DNA of 64,000 nt. Origin: JBIYSM02 sp044759095 (lineage in GTDB: Bacteria; Bacillota; Bacilli; Brevibacillales; Brevibacillaceae). Made by a program: the position numbers and the translations under genes. The stretch covers positions 1-64,000 of the forward strand of contig NZ_JBIYSM020000013.1 in assembly GCF_044759095.2 (NCBI RefSeq), in the 5' to 3' direction. The notes beneath the pieces were generated by a model that saw only the letters and a program-made list of their open reading frames with translations, was not told the origin of the DNA and made no database searches. This document shows positions 25,218-33,370 of the stretch, piece by piece (the first letter of the stretch is position 1; each line of letters opens with the position of its first letter).

Positions 25218-26741
25218 TTACTCCGTTTTGTCGGAAACGGCAGGAGCAGATGGCTGAGCCTGCGGCATGGCACCGCTGCCCTGCTTCATAAAGCTGGAAA
25301 TCATCTGGTTCATGTCCAGCCCCGATACATCCTTCAACATCTCCGGCAGCTGCGCCATCAGTTTCGTTACGTTCCCGCTCAAGCGGTTGACACCGTCGCC
25401 CTGGCCGCCGCCGACGTCCACGATGGTTACCTTGTCGATCGCTTTCATCGGCTCGGCAACCTTCCCGGCCAACTCCGGCAGCATTTTGGCTACGATATCG
25501 AGAACGGCCGCCTGACCGAACTTTTCGAAGGCTTCCGCCAGCTTCTCCTTCCCTTCCGCCTCGGCTTCCAGCTTCAGGCGGATCACTTCCGCTTCCGCGC
25601 TGCCGCGCGCCTTTTCCGCCTCGGCAATCGCCAACCCTTCCAGGCGTTTTTGCTCGGCCTGTGCTTTTGCTTCCGCCTCAATCCGGTACTTGAGCGCGTC
25701 GGCTTCCCGCATCTTCTTCGCTTTTTCCGCTTCTGCCGCCTGTTCCACGGCGTACCGGTCGGCATCCGCCTTTTTCTTCACTTCGGCGTCATACTGCCGT
25801 TCACGGCGAAGGATTTCCTTCTCCTCCAGCTCGATTTCCTTTTGTTTGCGGACGATGTCAATCTTCATTTCCTCTTCCGTTACCTGCTGCCGGGTCACTG
25901 CTTCCTGCAGTTTGTACGCCTGGTCAGCGGTAGCTTTCGCCCGATCCTGCTCCTGTTTATAGGCGGCCACCTTCAGTTCCTTTTCCTTCTCCGCTTCGGC
26001 AATGTGGGTTTCCTTCAACAGTTCGGCCTTGCGTGCTTCCTGCTCTGCTTGCGCCTGACGGATGCGCGCTTCCTTGTCGGCATCGGCCTGAGAGATGGTG
26101 GCGTCCCGTTTTACCGCAGCGATCTGCGGAATCCCCAAAGCGGCGAGGTAGCCGTTTTTATCGCGGACGTCCTTGATCGTGAAGCTGACTACGGAGAGCC
26201 CCATTTTCTTCAGGTCCTTGGCAGCTACGGCCTGCACTTCCTGGGCGAAACGCTCCCGGTTCTTGTAGATTTCCTCCACGGTCATGCTGCCAAGGATGGC
26301 CCGCAAATACCCCTCCAGCACCTCCTGAGCCTCTCCTTTCAGTGCATCGTCCGTTTTCCCCATAAACTGCTCGGCTGCGGTAGCGATGTCTTCGATCGAG
26401 CCGCCCACCTTGATGATGGCAACCCCGTCTGCCATCACCGGCACTCCTTGCTCGGTGTACACTTCCGGCGTGGAGACGTCCAGTTTGTGGGACAGCAGGC
26501 TCAAGAAATTGGCTTGCTGGAAAATCGGCAGGATAAAGGCACCGCCGCCGCGGACGATCTTCATCTTGCGCCCGGATTCGTCAGACAGGACGTTTTTCGT
26601 CCCCAGGAAACTACCCGTCACGATCATCGCCTCGTCGGCGCCTACCGTCTTGTAGCGCGCCCAGAACGCGATCCCCAAGATGACGAAGACGCTAACCACT
26701 GCTGCAACGGTAATCAACATCGTCAGTTCATTCAGCATCAT
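25218..26741 (-). CDS. floT: Flotillin FloT (YuaG)
   Basis: Flotillins organise functional membrane microdomains. The 507-residue protein has an N-terminal membrane segment (TMLITVAAVVSVFVILGIAF), an SPFH domain up to about residue 200 with RERFAQEVQAVAAKDLKKMG, and a long Ala/Glu-rich coiled coil, ending in a Pro/Ala-rich tail. The start at 26741 follows GGGGAGAGGGAG. It overlaps yuaF by 14 bases, as expected for the yuaF-yuaG pair. Confidence 0.93.
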   Translation of the reverse strand: MMLNELTMLITVAAVVSVFVILGIAFWARYKTVGADEAMIVTGSFLGTKNVLSDESGRKMKIVRGGGAFILPIFQQANFLSLLSHKLDVSTPEVYTEQGVPVMADGVAIIKVGGSIEDIATAAEQFMGKTDDALKGEAQEVLEGYLRAILGSMTVEEIYKNRERFAQEVQAVAAKDLKKMGLSVVSFTIKDVRDKNGYLAALGIPQIAAVKRDATISQADADKEARIRQAQAEQEARKAELLKETHIAEAEKEKELKVAAYKQEQDRAKATADQAYKLQEAVTRQQVTEEEMKIDIVRKQKEIELEEKEILRRERQYDAEVKKKADADRYAVEQAAEAEKAKKMREADALKYRIEAEAKAQAEQKRLEGLAIAEAEKARGSAEAEVIRLKLEAEAEGKEKLAEAFEKFGQAAVLDIVAKMLPELAGKVAEPMKAIDKVTIVDVGGGQGDGVNRLSGNVTKLMAQLPEMLKDVSGLDMNQMISSFMKQGSGAMPQAQPSAPAVSDKTE

Positions 26742-27276
26742 GCAAGCTCTCCCTCTCCCCTTGATTTGGCAAAGGTGTGACATACAGTACGTGTTCCCTG
26801 ACCTCCACTACCAGTACCCGTGTACCTTCCCTGATCGGCTCGCGGGTCAGGCTGGCCGCCATGTGGTGGGTCGTGCCGCTCACCATGGAAATCAGAACTT
26901 CGCCGAATCCCTTCTCCGGAATCGTCGTCCACACCTCGCCAACGCGGCCAACCAGCTGCTGCATGGAGTAGCCGGTAGAGGCTTCCGCATCACTCATCGG
27001 CTCCACCCAGATGAAATACGCTGCGATGGCCAAAGCAACGCCCCCGATGGCTGCCAGAGCGAGCGACGTCAGCGGGGAGTACGAGGTTAACCGGGAAAGC
27101 AGAAACCCCGCCCCGCCAAATGCGGTCAAACCGCTCACCCACAAAACCGGCTGCAGCACAGGCAGATGGGCGTGGTTCAGCCAATCGGATGCAGCATCCC
27201 CCAGGAACAGCGTCACAAAGGTATAAACAAGTCCAACCCCGATACAGATGAGATAGATGGAATCCAGCCAGGACAC
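26728..27276 (-). CDS. yuaF: NfeD-like membrane protein YuaF
   Basis: The protein of about 182 residues has three membrane spans followed by a C-terminal OB-fold NfeD domain (GRVGEVWTTIPEKGFGEV then EPIREGTRVLVVEV). YuaF accompanies flotillin in many bacilli. The start is uncertain: GTG at 27276 has GGAAGGG upstream and gives the length known from Bacillus subtilis, but ATG at 27303 or an earlier frame up to 27363 is possible. Confidence 0.85.
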   Translation of the reverse strand: MSWLDSIYLICIGVGLVYTFVTLFLGDAASDWLNHAHLPVLQPVLWVSGLTAFGGAGFLLSRLTSYSPLTSLALAAIGGVALAIAAYFIWVEPMSDAEASTGYSMQQLVGRVGEVWTTIPEKGFGEVLISMVSGTTHHMAASLTREPIREGTRVLVVEVREHVLYVTPLPNQGERESLHDAE

Positions 27277-27366
27277 GACTGTCACACCCTTCCAGTTTTT
27301 CCTCATCTTTTCATACGGATGACCGGGCAAAAGGTTACATTGATTTGAATGTGAATGGTACATCTC

Positions 27367-29406
27367 TTATTTCAAGTACTGCAAGTGAATCGGGATATAT
27401 CTACCCAGACAGGAATAGAACGCCTGTTTTGTGAAAGGTTTGGAAAGATGCGCAGTGCATCCGGCTTCCACACTCCTCTGAATGTCTTCAGGCAGCGCAT
27501 GGGCCGTTAAGGCAATGACAGGCGTTGGAGATCGTCCATTCTCCATTTCCCAGCGTCGAATCGCCTGCGTCACGCTGTATCCATCCATGATCGGCATCTG
27601 AATATCCATGAGTACCACATCGTATGGTTTCGATTGAAAAAGTTCGACTGCCCTCTGTCCATCTTCGGCTTCATCAACTTGTACAGGAAGTTTTGAGAGA
27701 AATACCTTGATCAGCTTTCGGTTCTCCTGAGAATCGTCCACCAGCAAGATCCTGACTGACTCCATGTCGACGGGAGAGACTTCCTGTTTTTCCACAGCCT
27801 GTTCAACAGAAGCTTCTGTGGAAACTCCGAGAGTAAGGGTAAAGGAGAAAGTACTTCCCATCCCCGGTTCACTTTCAACCGATATCGTTCCCCCCATTTT
27901 TTCAATAAGATGTTTGGAGATGGTTAGTCCCAAGCCGCTTCCTCCAAATTGTCTGGAAATGGAAGAGTCCGCCTGGGAAAATTGCTCAAAGATCGTTTCG
28001 ATATGTTCCCGTGCAATGCCGATACCCGTATCGCGAATGGTAAACAGGAGAGTCGCTTCGTCTTCCGTGCCGCCGACCCGTTCAAGGTGAACCCTGACAC
28101 TCCCCTGCTCCGTATACTTGATGGCGTTTCCGATGAGATTCACCAATATTTGCCTGAGTCGATCCGAATCTCCCACAACTACAGGCGGGACGGAGGAGGA
28201 AACCGAGTACGTCAAGGAGAGCCCTTTCTTCTCCCCAAGAACGGTCAAGAGCTGTGCGGCCTCTTTCATGAAAGTCGAGATGGAAAAGGATCGCTTGTTC
28301 AGAGGGATCTTGCCGAATTCCAGCCGCGTAAGATCAAGGAGGTCGTTAATTAATACCAGAAGCGCATTGCCCGCTGTCTGTGCCGTATGGAGATACTCAC
28401 GCTGTGTGGTTGTGAGTGTGGTCTGCTGCAGCAATTCCAGCATTCCTAACGTAGAGTGGAGGGGTGTTCGCAACTCATGACTCATCATCGCCAAAAAGGT
28501 GGACTTCGCCTGCGAAAGCTTCAACGCCTCATCCCTTGCCGCTTCCAGTTCCTTTTCCAATCGGACTCGGTCCGTAATATCTGTCGCATACCCGGCAATT
28601 CCCAATACATCAGCATTTTCATGGAGCGGGATGGGTTTGACAACCGCTTGATAAAATTCTTCTCCCACATTGATCTCAAACTGGACCGTTTCCCCATGAA
28701 AGGCCTGCAAGAGTTCCCTCTCATGTCTCTTCAGCAGAGGCAGCACCTGATCATAGGGCAGCAGTTGATCCATCAGCGGTTTGCCTCCCATTTTTTCAAG
28801 CGATGTCCCTTCCAGATACGTAAACGAGATGGCGCCCTGATCGTTCCGCTGGCACTTGAACAGCAGATTGGGCAGCATGTCCATCGAGCGTTTAAACTGT
28901 TCCGCCAGCTCCAGCCGCTTTCGCTCCATACTCAGCAAGTAGATTTGCTTTCTCGTGATTCTCCACAGAATGGCCACCAGGGAGATTCCGGAAACCAGCA
29001 GCAAACCGCTGAAGAACAGATTCAAATTAAAGATGGTTGTTTCCAGTCGTTTTTCGTTTTGTACGATAACCAGTACTCTTTGAGCAGGCAACGGGATGTA
29101 ATGTTTTCGCAGGAAAAGATTGTCTCGTGTGAACGTTTGACTTTGACTCTCGTATGTTTCCAGGAGAAGGGAAATCTTTTCCCTGTCCTGCGGCAGGTAA
29201 TACTCATTGGAACCATAGAGAATCGGGAGGTCTGTTTGCGGTTCGATCACCCGGTTTTTCCTTCCCTTTAACCAGGCCGGTCCGTTGAGAATACTAATCT
29301 CTTCAATATCTTCATACTGTTTATATAATTCGATTATGAATTCGGCAATTCCGGAAAAATTGATTAATCGTTCAAGGTCTCCCGAATGCAGGTACGGGTT
29401 GATCAT
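27367..29406 (-). CDS. Hybrid histidine kinase, N-terminally truncated
   Basis: The readable part has an extracytoplasmic-looking N-terminal region, one membrane span (NLFFSGLLLVSGISLVAILW, residues about 127-147), a PAS-like domain, HisKA with MMSHELRTPLHSTLGMLELL, HATPase with the N, G1 and G2 boxes (GLGLTISKHLIEKMGGTI), and a receiver domain with DVVLMDIQMPIMDG. The first membrane span expected before the sensor region is missing. In-frame sequence stops just upstream and joins a sigma-54 activator fragment. Phosphotransfer residues look intact, but sensing and topology are probably lost. Confidence 0.8.
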   Translation of the reverse strand: MINPYLHSGDLERLINFSGIAEFIIELYKQYEDIEEISILNGPAWLKGRKNRVIEPQTDLPILYGSNEYYLPQDREKISLLLETYESQSQTFTRDNLFLRKHYIPLPAQRVLVIVQNEKRLETTIFNLNLFFSGLLLVSGISLVAILWRITRKQIYLLSMERKRLELAEQFKRSMDMLPNLLFKCQRNDQGAISFTYLEGTSLEKMGGKPLMDQLLPYDQVLPLLKRHERELLQAFHGETVQFEINVGEEFYQAVVKPIPLHENADVLGIAGYATDITDRVRLEKELEAARDEALKLSQAKSTFLAMMSHELRTPLHSTLGMLELLQQTTLTTTQREYLHTAQTAGNALLVLINDLLDLTRLEFGKIPLNKRSFSISTFMKEAAQLLTVLGEKKGLSLTYSVSSSVPPVVVGDSDRLRQILVNLIGNAIKYTEQGSVRVHLERVGGTEDEATLLFTIRDTGIGIAREHIETIFEQFSQADSSISRQFGGSGLGLTISKHLIEKMGGTISVESEPGMGSTFSFTLTLGVSTEASVEQAVEKQEVSPVDMESVRILLVDDSQENRKLIKVFLSKLPVQVDEAEDGQRAVELFQSKPYDVVLMDIQMPIMDGYSVTQAIRRWEMENGRSPTPVIALTAHALPEDIQRSVEAGCTAHLSKPFTKQAFYSCLGRYIPIHLQYLK

Positions 29407-29419
29407 GTATTCCGTCGTA

Positions 29420-29710
29420 CCGTCGTTCCTGAATCACGCGAAGCAGCTTCGTCTGCATCTCAAGGGGCATGTCTCCGATTTCATCGAGAAAAAGGGTGCC
29501 GTCGTTTGCCATTTCAAAATAACCGGGCTTTCCATTTTTCTTTGCCCCGGTAAAGGCTCCCTCTTCATAACCAAACTGTTCTGCCTCAAACAAATCCCTG
29601 GGTATGGCAGAACAGTTCAGGGCAATGAAGGGACCTTTCCTTCTGTCACTCTCATGATGAACCGCTTGGGCAAACACTTCCTTACCCGTCCCGCTTTCCC
29701 CGGAAAAACC
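29420..29710 (-). pseudogene. Fragment of a sigma-54-dependent activator
   Basis: About 97 codons match the central AAA+ domain: Walker A GESGTGKEVFAQAVH, CSAIPRDLFEAEQFGYEEGA, the GAFTGAKK loop that contacts sigma-54, and LFLDEIGDMPLEMQTKLLRV. The frame then leaves the family at RRY and runs into the histidine kinase fragment. The N-terminal sensor and C-terminal DNA-binding parts are both missing. The bordering of two unrelated broken genes points to a deletion. Confidence 0.85.
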
Positions 29711-29734
29711 GCCCTGCTTGATCATCTTTGGAAG

Positions 29735-29874
29735 CGCAGGGGGAAATTTACCATTGACGAAGAGAATGAATATCGAAAGCATGTCCAGAAATGGAATTGA
29801 TGAGTACCATTATCCTCCATCAACATGAGCATTTTGATGGAACCGGGTTTCCTGACGGGTTAAAGCAAACATCA
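29735..29874 (+). pseudogene. Fragment of an HD-GYP-domain gene
   Basis: The plus strand encodes GKFTIDEENEYRKHVQK, and in the next frame LMSTIILHQHEHFDGTGFPD followed by GLK. Together they match the HD-GYP stretch 'PGKLT.EE...KKHV..G ... ILQHHEHFDGTGYPDGLKG'. A frameshift separates the two halves and everything else of the gene is gone. The reading ends in the A-run that begins repeat A1. The match rests on motif memory but the EHFDGTGFPDGLK block is specific. Confidence 0.7.
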
Positions 29875-29875
29875 T

Positions 29876-30003
29876 AAAAAAAGCTTCGATTGAAGCCCTC
29901 TCGAAGAAGCTGGTTCTTCGTTAGAGGAAACTTTTTATGCGTTCCGGAAAGTTTATTTCAGGACGCTTTCACACGGTGAAGCCCTTAAACTTTCCTACAC
30001 GAT
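29876..30003 (-). repeat. Repeat A copy 1 (A1), 128-bp structured unit
   Basis: A1 is identical over 128 bases to A2 and A3. On the minus strand it folds as a long hairpin closed by GGAAAGTTTA/TAAACTTTCC, then a CCTCT/AGAGG helix enclosing CGAAGAA/TTCTTCG, and ends with GCTTCAATCGAAGC followed by seven T, a terminator-like 3' end. It follows the terminator of the 30-residue peptide gene. Confidence 0.95.
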
Positions 30004-30006
30004 AAG

Positions 30007-30042
30007 AAAAATCGCTCTACCCGCAAGGCAGAGCGATTTTTT
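30007..30042 (-). terminator. Terminator of the 30-residue peptide gene
   Basis: ATCGCTCT/AGAGCGAT with T-runs on both sides; on the minus strand the 3' T-run leads straight into repeat A1. Confidence 0.85.
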
Positions 30043-30069
30043 CTTAAAAAACGGATTCGAAACGCAAGA

Positions 30070-30162
30070 CTATTTTCTCGGGAATGGTGCTGTTGCTACA
30101 ATCACCGTAGTAGCAACGAGAAGAAGGGTGACGAACCATGGCTTGGCCATCCACTTTTGCAT
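30070..30162 (-). CDS. 30-residue membrane peptide under a c-di-GMP riboswitch
   Basis: The peptide (MQKWMAKPWFVTLLLVATTV, then IVATAPFPRK) has a basic start, one membrane span of about 18 residues and a short basic tail. The ribosome site GGAGG lies 7 bases before ATG. The 3' arm of a c-di-GMP-I riboswitch ends 25 bases before the start codon and a terminator follows the stop, so this is a complete small transcription unit. No family is recognised. It could be a signalling peptide, a small membrane regulator or a toxin-like peptide; nothing in the sequence decides. Confidence 0.7.
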   Translation of the reverse strand: MQKWMAKPWFVTLLLVATTVIVATAPFPRK

Positions 30163-30187
30163 AGATCTTCCTCCATTCATGTAGATT

Positions 30188-30267
30188 GCACCATAACATG
30201 ACCATTTCGGACGAAGTCCCTGTAGCTTTGCGTCACCCCTTTTCAGGGGTTTTGCCCTTTTCGGTGC
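30188..30267 (-). promoter_or_regulatory. c-di-GMP-I riboswitch (GEMM-I)
   Basis: On the minus strand the 80 bases are closed by GCACC/GGTGC and contain the conserved core AAAAGGGCAAAACC, a CCCC/GGGG helix with a GAAA-type loop, and TGACGCAAAGCTACAGGG. These are the signature blocks of the GEMM-I class (GGGCAAACC...GAAA...GACGCAAAGC). The second helix is shorter than usual, with a CTTCG loop. The closing helix ends just before the ribosome binding site, so control of translation is plausible; no terminator lies between aptamer and gene. Confidence 0.85.
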
Positions 30268-30417
30268 TGCTGTTTTTAAAAGCAAGAAGTGTGCCAACCA
30301 CGGATTCTTCTTGGAATCACGTCTTTTCTCGTTTTCTCAGTGAGAATCTATCTATTTTTTAGAAACCTGTTTATATTTTAGCTGGATCCCCGGCTTTGCT
30401 TTCATGAAAGTCCGTCC

Positions 30418-30873
30418 TTATATCACGTTTCCGATGTAATCAGGTTTGTAATCCGGTTCGCTCAGAGCCTTGATCACCTGATCACGCCGAATCAGGTTGT
30501 ACAACGGACAGCTGCGAAACTGGTCCAAGGTCACCCAGCCAGACCAGACGATCTGTTCGTCGTCTACACCGCCGGGGATGGGCGTGGAATCCTCCCCTAC
30601 CGGTCTTGCCAGCACGCCTACGCCTACCGTATGTTTTCCGTCCCCGGATTTATCGATACGTTCGTCCAGCCAAAGCATCCGCACAAATTCCACCAGGACG
30701 CCGGTTTCCTCCCACACCTCGCGCCTCGTCGCCTCCGGAATGGTTTCCAGATATTCCACGCTGCCGCCGGGGAGGCTGTAATAAAGCTCATTACCGGACT
30801 TTTCTTTAATCAACAAGATGCTTCCCTGATGCTCCACCACGACCGTCACTCGCATCTTAATCGGATTCATCAC
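30418..30873 (-). CDS. Nudix hydrolase
   Basis: The 151-residue protein has a complete Nudix box, GGSVEYLETIPEATRREVWEETGV, read in two parts around residues 36-58, with the EExG glutamates. The family hydrolyses nucleoside diphosphates linked to another group; the substrate is not evident. It overlaps the start of its transcript partner upstream by 4 bases (SUFU-like gene), so the two are coupled. Confidence 0.9.
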   Translation of the reverse strand: MMNPIKMRVTVVVEHQGSILLIKEKSGNELYYSLPGGSVEYLETIPEATRREVWEETGVLVEFVRMLWLDERIDKSGDGKHTVGVGVLARPVGEDSTPIPGGVDDEQIVWSGWVTLDQFRSCPLYNLIRRDQVIKALSEPDYKPDYIGNVI

Positions 30874-31430
30874 GCGCCCTCTCCCTCTTGGATGGCAGGG
30901 GAACGGGCAAAATCCAGCGAATCTACCTGTGCCAGCCGGAAAACAGCCTCCAAGGCCTCCAAGCCCTCCCGTGCCAAAAATTCCGCCTCCGCTTCGGCGA
31001 TGGCGTGGATCATCATCATGTGCACCACGTCGCTGCCATTGGTAAAACAGGCAAAGTCCTCCTCCTCAAAATAGGCCGGAGTCACCAGCCCTTTGTTTAA
31101 CTGCGACCCTTTGGCCACCGGTCCGCACAGCGGAATCACGTCACCGGATTGGAGCGGGAGTCCCTTTTGCTCCCATCGTTTTTGTACCTGCCGGGCTGCA
31201 TGTCCCAGGATCGGGATCAACCGTGGTTCAAACCGGTACGAGTACATGGCACATTCCGTTTTGCCGGTGCGATGCAATTCCAGCGTAACGTACGTCCACC
31301 ATCCCCGTTTGCGTGTCGCGGGGAAGACAGCCAGCAGCACATCCGCTTCTTCCGTCTGGTACAAGTCACCTTCACAGCGAAACATTCGCGTACAATGAGA
31401 GAGAATCTGGTTTACCACATTCCTATTCAT
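30870..31430 (-). CDS. SUFU-like (suppressor of fused) domain protein
   Basis: The 186-residue protein shows the bacterial SUFU-like pattern: EADVLLAVFPATRKRGWWTYVTLELH, a middle region with PLCGPVAKGSQLNKGLVTPAY, and an acidic helical end. The start at 31430 follows GGAGG with 11 bases; a longer frame to 31505 overlaps the sufB terminator. Its function in bacteria is unknown; some relatives act as immunity proteins, but no toxin lies nearby. Confidence 0.65.
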   Translation of the reverse strand: MNRNVVNQILSHCTRMFRCEGDLYQTEEADVLLAVFPATRKRGWWTYVTLELHRTGKTECAMYSYRFEPRLIPILGHAARQVQKRWEQKGLPLQSGDVIPLCGPVAKGSQLNKGLVTPAYFEEEDFACFTNGSDVVHMMMIHAIAEAEAEFLAREGLEALEAVFRLAQVDSLDFARSPAIQEGEGA

Positions 31431-31464
31431 ATGAGATATTTCCTCCAAACAGGTATGTACGTGG

Positions 31465-31496
31465 AAAAAAGCATGCCTTCCGCAAAAGGCATGCTT
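31465..31496 (-). terminator. Terminator of the suf operon
   Basis: AAGCATGCCTT/AAGGCATGCTT, followed on the minus strand by TTTTTTCC, 14 bases after the sufB stop. Confidence 0.9.
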
Positions 31497-31509
31497 CTTC
31501 CACACTGTC

Positions 31510-32907
31510 TTACCCGATGGAGCCCTCCATCTCGAACTTGATCAGTCGGTTCATTTCAACCGCGTACTCCATCGGCAGTTCTTTCGTAAACGGCTCGATG
31601 AAGCCCATGACGATCATCTCGGTTGCTTCCGCTTCGGTGAGACCGCGGCTCATCAGGTAGAAGAGCTGATCCTCGGACACTTTGGAAACGGTCGCTTCGT
31701 GCTCCAGAGTAATGTTGTCGTTCATGATTTCGTTGTACGGAATCGTGTCGGACGTGGACAACTTATCCAAAATCAGCGTGTCGCACTTGATGTTGGACTT
31801 GGAGCCGTCCGACTTGCGGCCGAACTGTGCCAGACCGCGGTAGGTCACCTTTCCGCCGTCGCGGGAGATCGACTTGGAAATGATTGTGGACGTGCAGTCC
31901 GGAGCCAGGTGAATCATTTTCGCGCCGGCGTCCTGATGCTGTCCTTTGCCCGCAACCGCGATGGAGAGAACGGTGCCTTTGGCGCGTGGCCCCTTCATCA
32001 CGACGGCCGGATATTTCATGGTCAGCTTGGAGCCGATGTTGCCGTCAATCCACTCCATGGTGGCATCCGCATAGGCAACTGCGCGTTTGGTCACGAGGTT
32101 GTACACGTTGTTGGACCAGTTTTGGATGGTGGTGTAGCGGCAGCGACCGCGCTCTTTTACGATGATCTCAACGACTGCCGAGTGCAGCGAGTCCGTGCTG
32201 TAAATCGGCGCTGTACAGCCCTCTACGTAGTGAACGAAGGCGTCTTCGTCGACGATGATCAGCGTACGCTCGAACTGACCCATGTTCTCCGAGTTGATGC
32301 GGAAGTACGCCTGCAGCGGAGTTTCCACCTTCACGCCTTTTGGCACGTAGATGAAGGAACCGCCGGACCACACAGCCGAGTTCAGAGCCGCAAACTTGTT
32401 GTCAGCAGGCGGGATCACGGTAGCAAAGTATTCCTTCACGATATCCGGGTACAGCTTCACCGCGGAATCCATGTCCGTGAAGAGAACGCCTTTTGCCTCC
32501 AGGTCTTCCTGCATGTTGTGGTACACGACCTCGGACTCGTATTGGGCCGATACGCCCGCCAGGAACTTCTGCTCCGCTTCCGGAATTCCCAGCTTGTCAA
32601 AAGTCGCCTTGATCTCTTCCGGTACTTCGTCCCAACTGCGGCCGGTCTTTTCGGACGGCTTGACGTAGTAGGTAATGTCGTCAAAGTTCAAATCGTCCAG
32701 ATCGCCGCCCCATTTTGGCATCGGCATTCTGTAGAAAATGTCCAGCGCCTTCAGACGGAACTCCAGCATCCATTCCGGTTCGCCCTTGATGCGCGAGATT
32801 TCTTCGACGATCTCGCGGGTCAAGCCCTTCTTCGTACGGAAGACGGAGACGTCCTTGTCGTGAAAGCCGTACTGGTAATCCTGTATTTCAGGGGCTTTCT
32901 TTGCCAT
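31510..32907 (-). CDS. sufB: Fe-S cluster assembly scaffold SufB
   Basis: SufB is the scaffold on which the SufBCD complex builds iron-sulfur clusters. The 465-residue length is normal. Family features include WSGGSFIYVPKGVKVETPLQAYFRIN, HYVEGCTAPIYSTDSLHSAVVEI, and the C-terminal LMSRGLTEAEATEMIVMGFIEPF. It is the last gene of sufCDSUB, 19 bases after sufU. Confidence 0.98.
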   Translation of the reverse strand: MAKKAPEIQDYQYGFHDKDVSVFRTKKGLTREIVEEISRIKGEPEWMLEFRLKALDIFYRMPMPKWGGDLDDLNFDDITYYVKPSEKTGRSWDEVPEEIKATFDKLGIPEAEQKFLAGVSAQYESEVVYHNMQEDLEAKGVLFTDMDSAVKLYPDIVKEYFATVIPPADNKFAALNSAVWSGGSFIYVPKGVKVETPLQAYFRINSENMGQFERTLIIVDEDAFVHYVEGCTAPIYSTDSLHSAVVEIIVKERGRCRYTTIQNWSNNVYNLVTKRAVAYADATMEWIDGNIGSKLTMKYPAVVMKGPRAKGTVLSIAVAGKGQHQDAGAKMIHLAPDCTSTIISKSISRDGGKVTYRGLAQFGRKSDGSKSNIKCDTLILDKLSTSDTIPYNEIMNDNITLEHEATVSKVSEDQLFYLMSRGLTEAEATEMIVMGFIEPFTKELPMEYAVEMNRLIKFEMEGSIG

Positions 32908-32926
32908 GGTAAATCACCTTCCTTGT

Positions 32927-33370
32927 TTATGATTGTTCTGCCTGTTTGATACCCTGCTCCAACGCTTTCCAGGCCAGTGTCGCGCACTTGATGCGTGCCG
33001 GGAACTTGGCTACTCCCTGCAGCGCCTCAATATCGCCGAGGTCGACAGAGTCGTCAATCTCTTTGCCCTGCATCATGTCAGAGAAGATCTGGGCCAGCTT
33101 GAGCGCCTCCTCGACCGGTTTTCCTTTGATCACTTCCGTCATCATCGAGGCGGAAGACATGCTGATCGAGCAGCCTTCGCCCAGGAATCTGGCGTCTGTC
33201 ACCTTGCCGTTCTCTACTTTCAGAGAAAGTGAAATGCTGTCGCCGCAGGTCGGGTTATTCAAGTTAACGATAAGTCCTTCCGATTCGTCCAGCTTGCCGC
33301 GGTTGCGAGGCTTCTGGTAGTGGTCCATAATGACTCGGCGGTACAGATCATCAAGAGAAGACATTTCCAA
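32927..33370 (-). CDS. sufU: Sulfur-relay protein SufU
   Basis: SufU receives sulfur from SufS through its zinc site. The 147-residue protein has the ligands in NPTCGDSI, GEGCSISMSS and FPARIKCATLAW. The length and the insert between the second and third cysteines separate it from IscU. It overlaps the end of sufS by 20 bases. Confidence 0.97.
   Translation of the reverse strand: MEMSSLDDLYRRVIMDHYQKPRNRGKLDESEGLIVNLNNPTCGDSISLSLKVENGKVTDARFLGEGCSISMSSASMMTEVIKGKPVEEALKLAQIFSDMMQGKEIDDSVDLGDIEALQGVAKFPARIKCATLAWKALEQGIKQAEQS

Noticed and set aside
29876..30003. A element as a degraded group IIC intron
   Set aside because: Placement after terminators fits, but there is no domain V hairpin, no GTGCG-type 5' end and no reverse transcriptase; it is too short.
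29876..30162. A1 plus the 30-residue peptide as a type I toxin-antitoxin pair
   Set aside because: A1 is on the same strand as the peptide and shows no complementarity to it, and A2 has no small peptide next to it.
31699..32949. Long plus-strand reading frame (416 codons) opposite sufB
   Set aside because: It is a shadow of the highly conserved sufB gene on the other strand, has no ribosome site and no recognisable domains.
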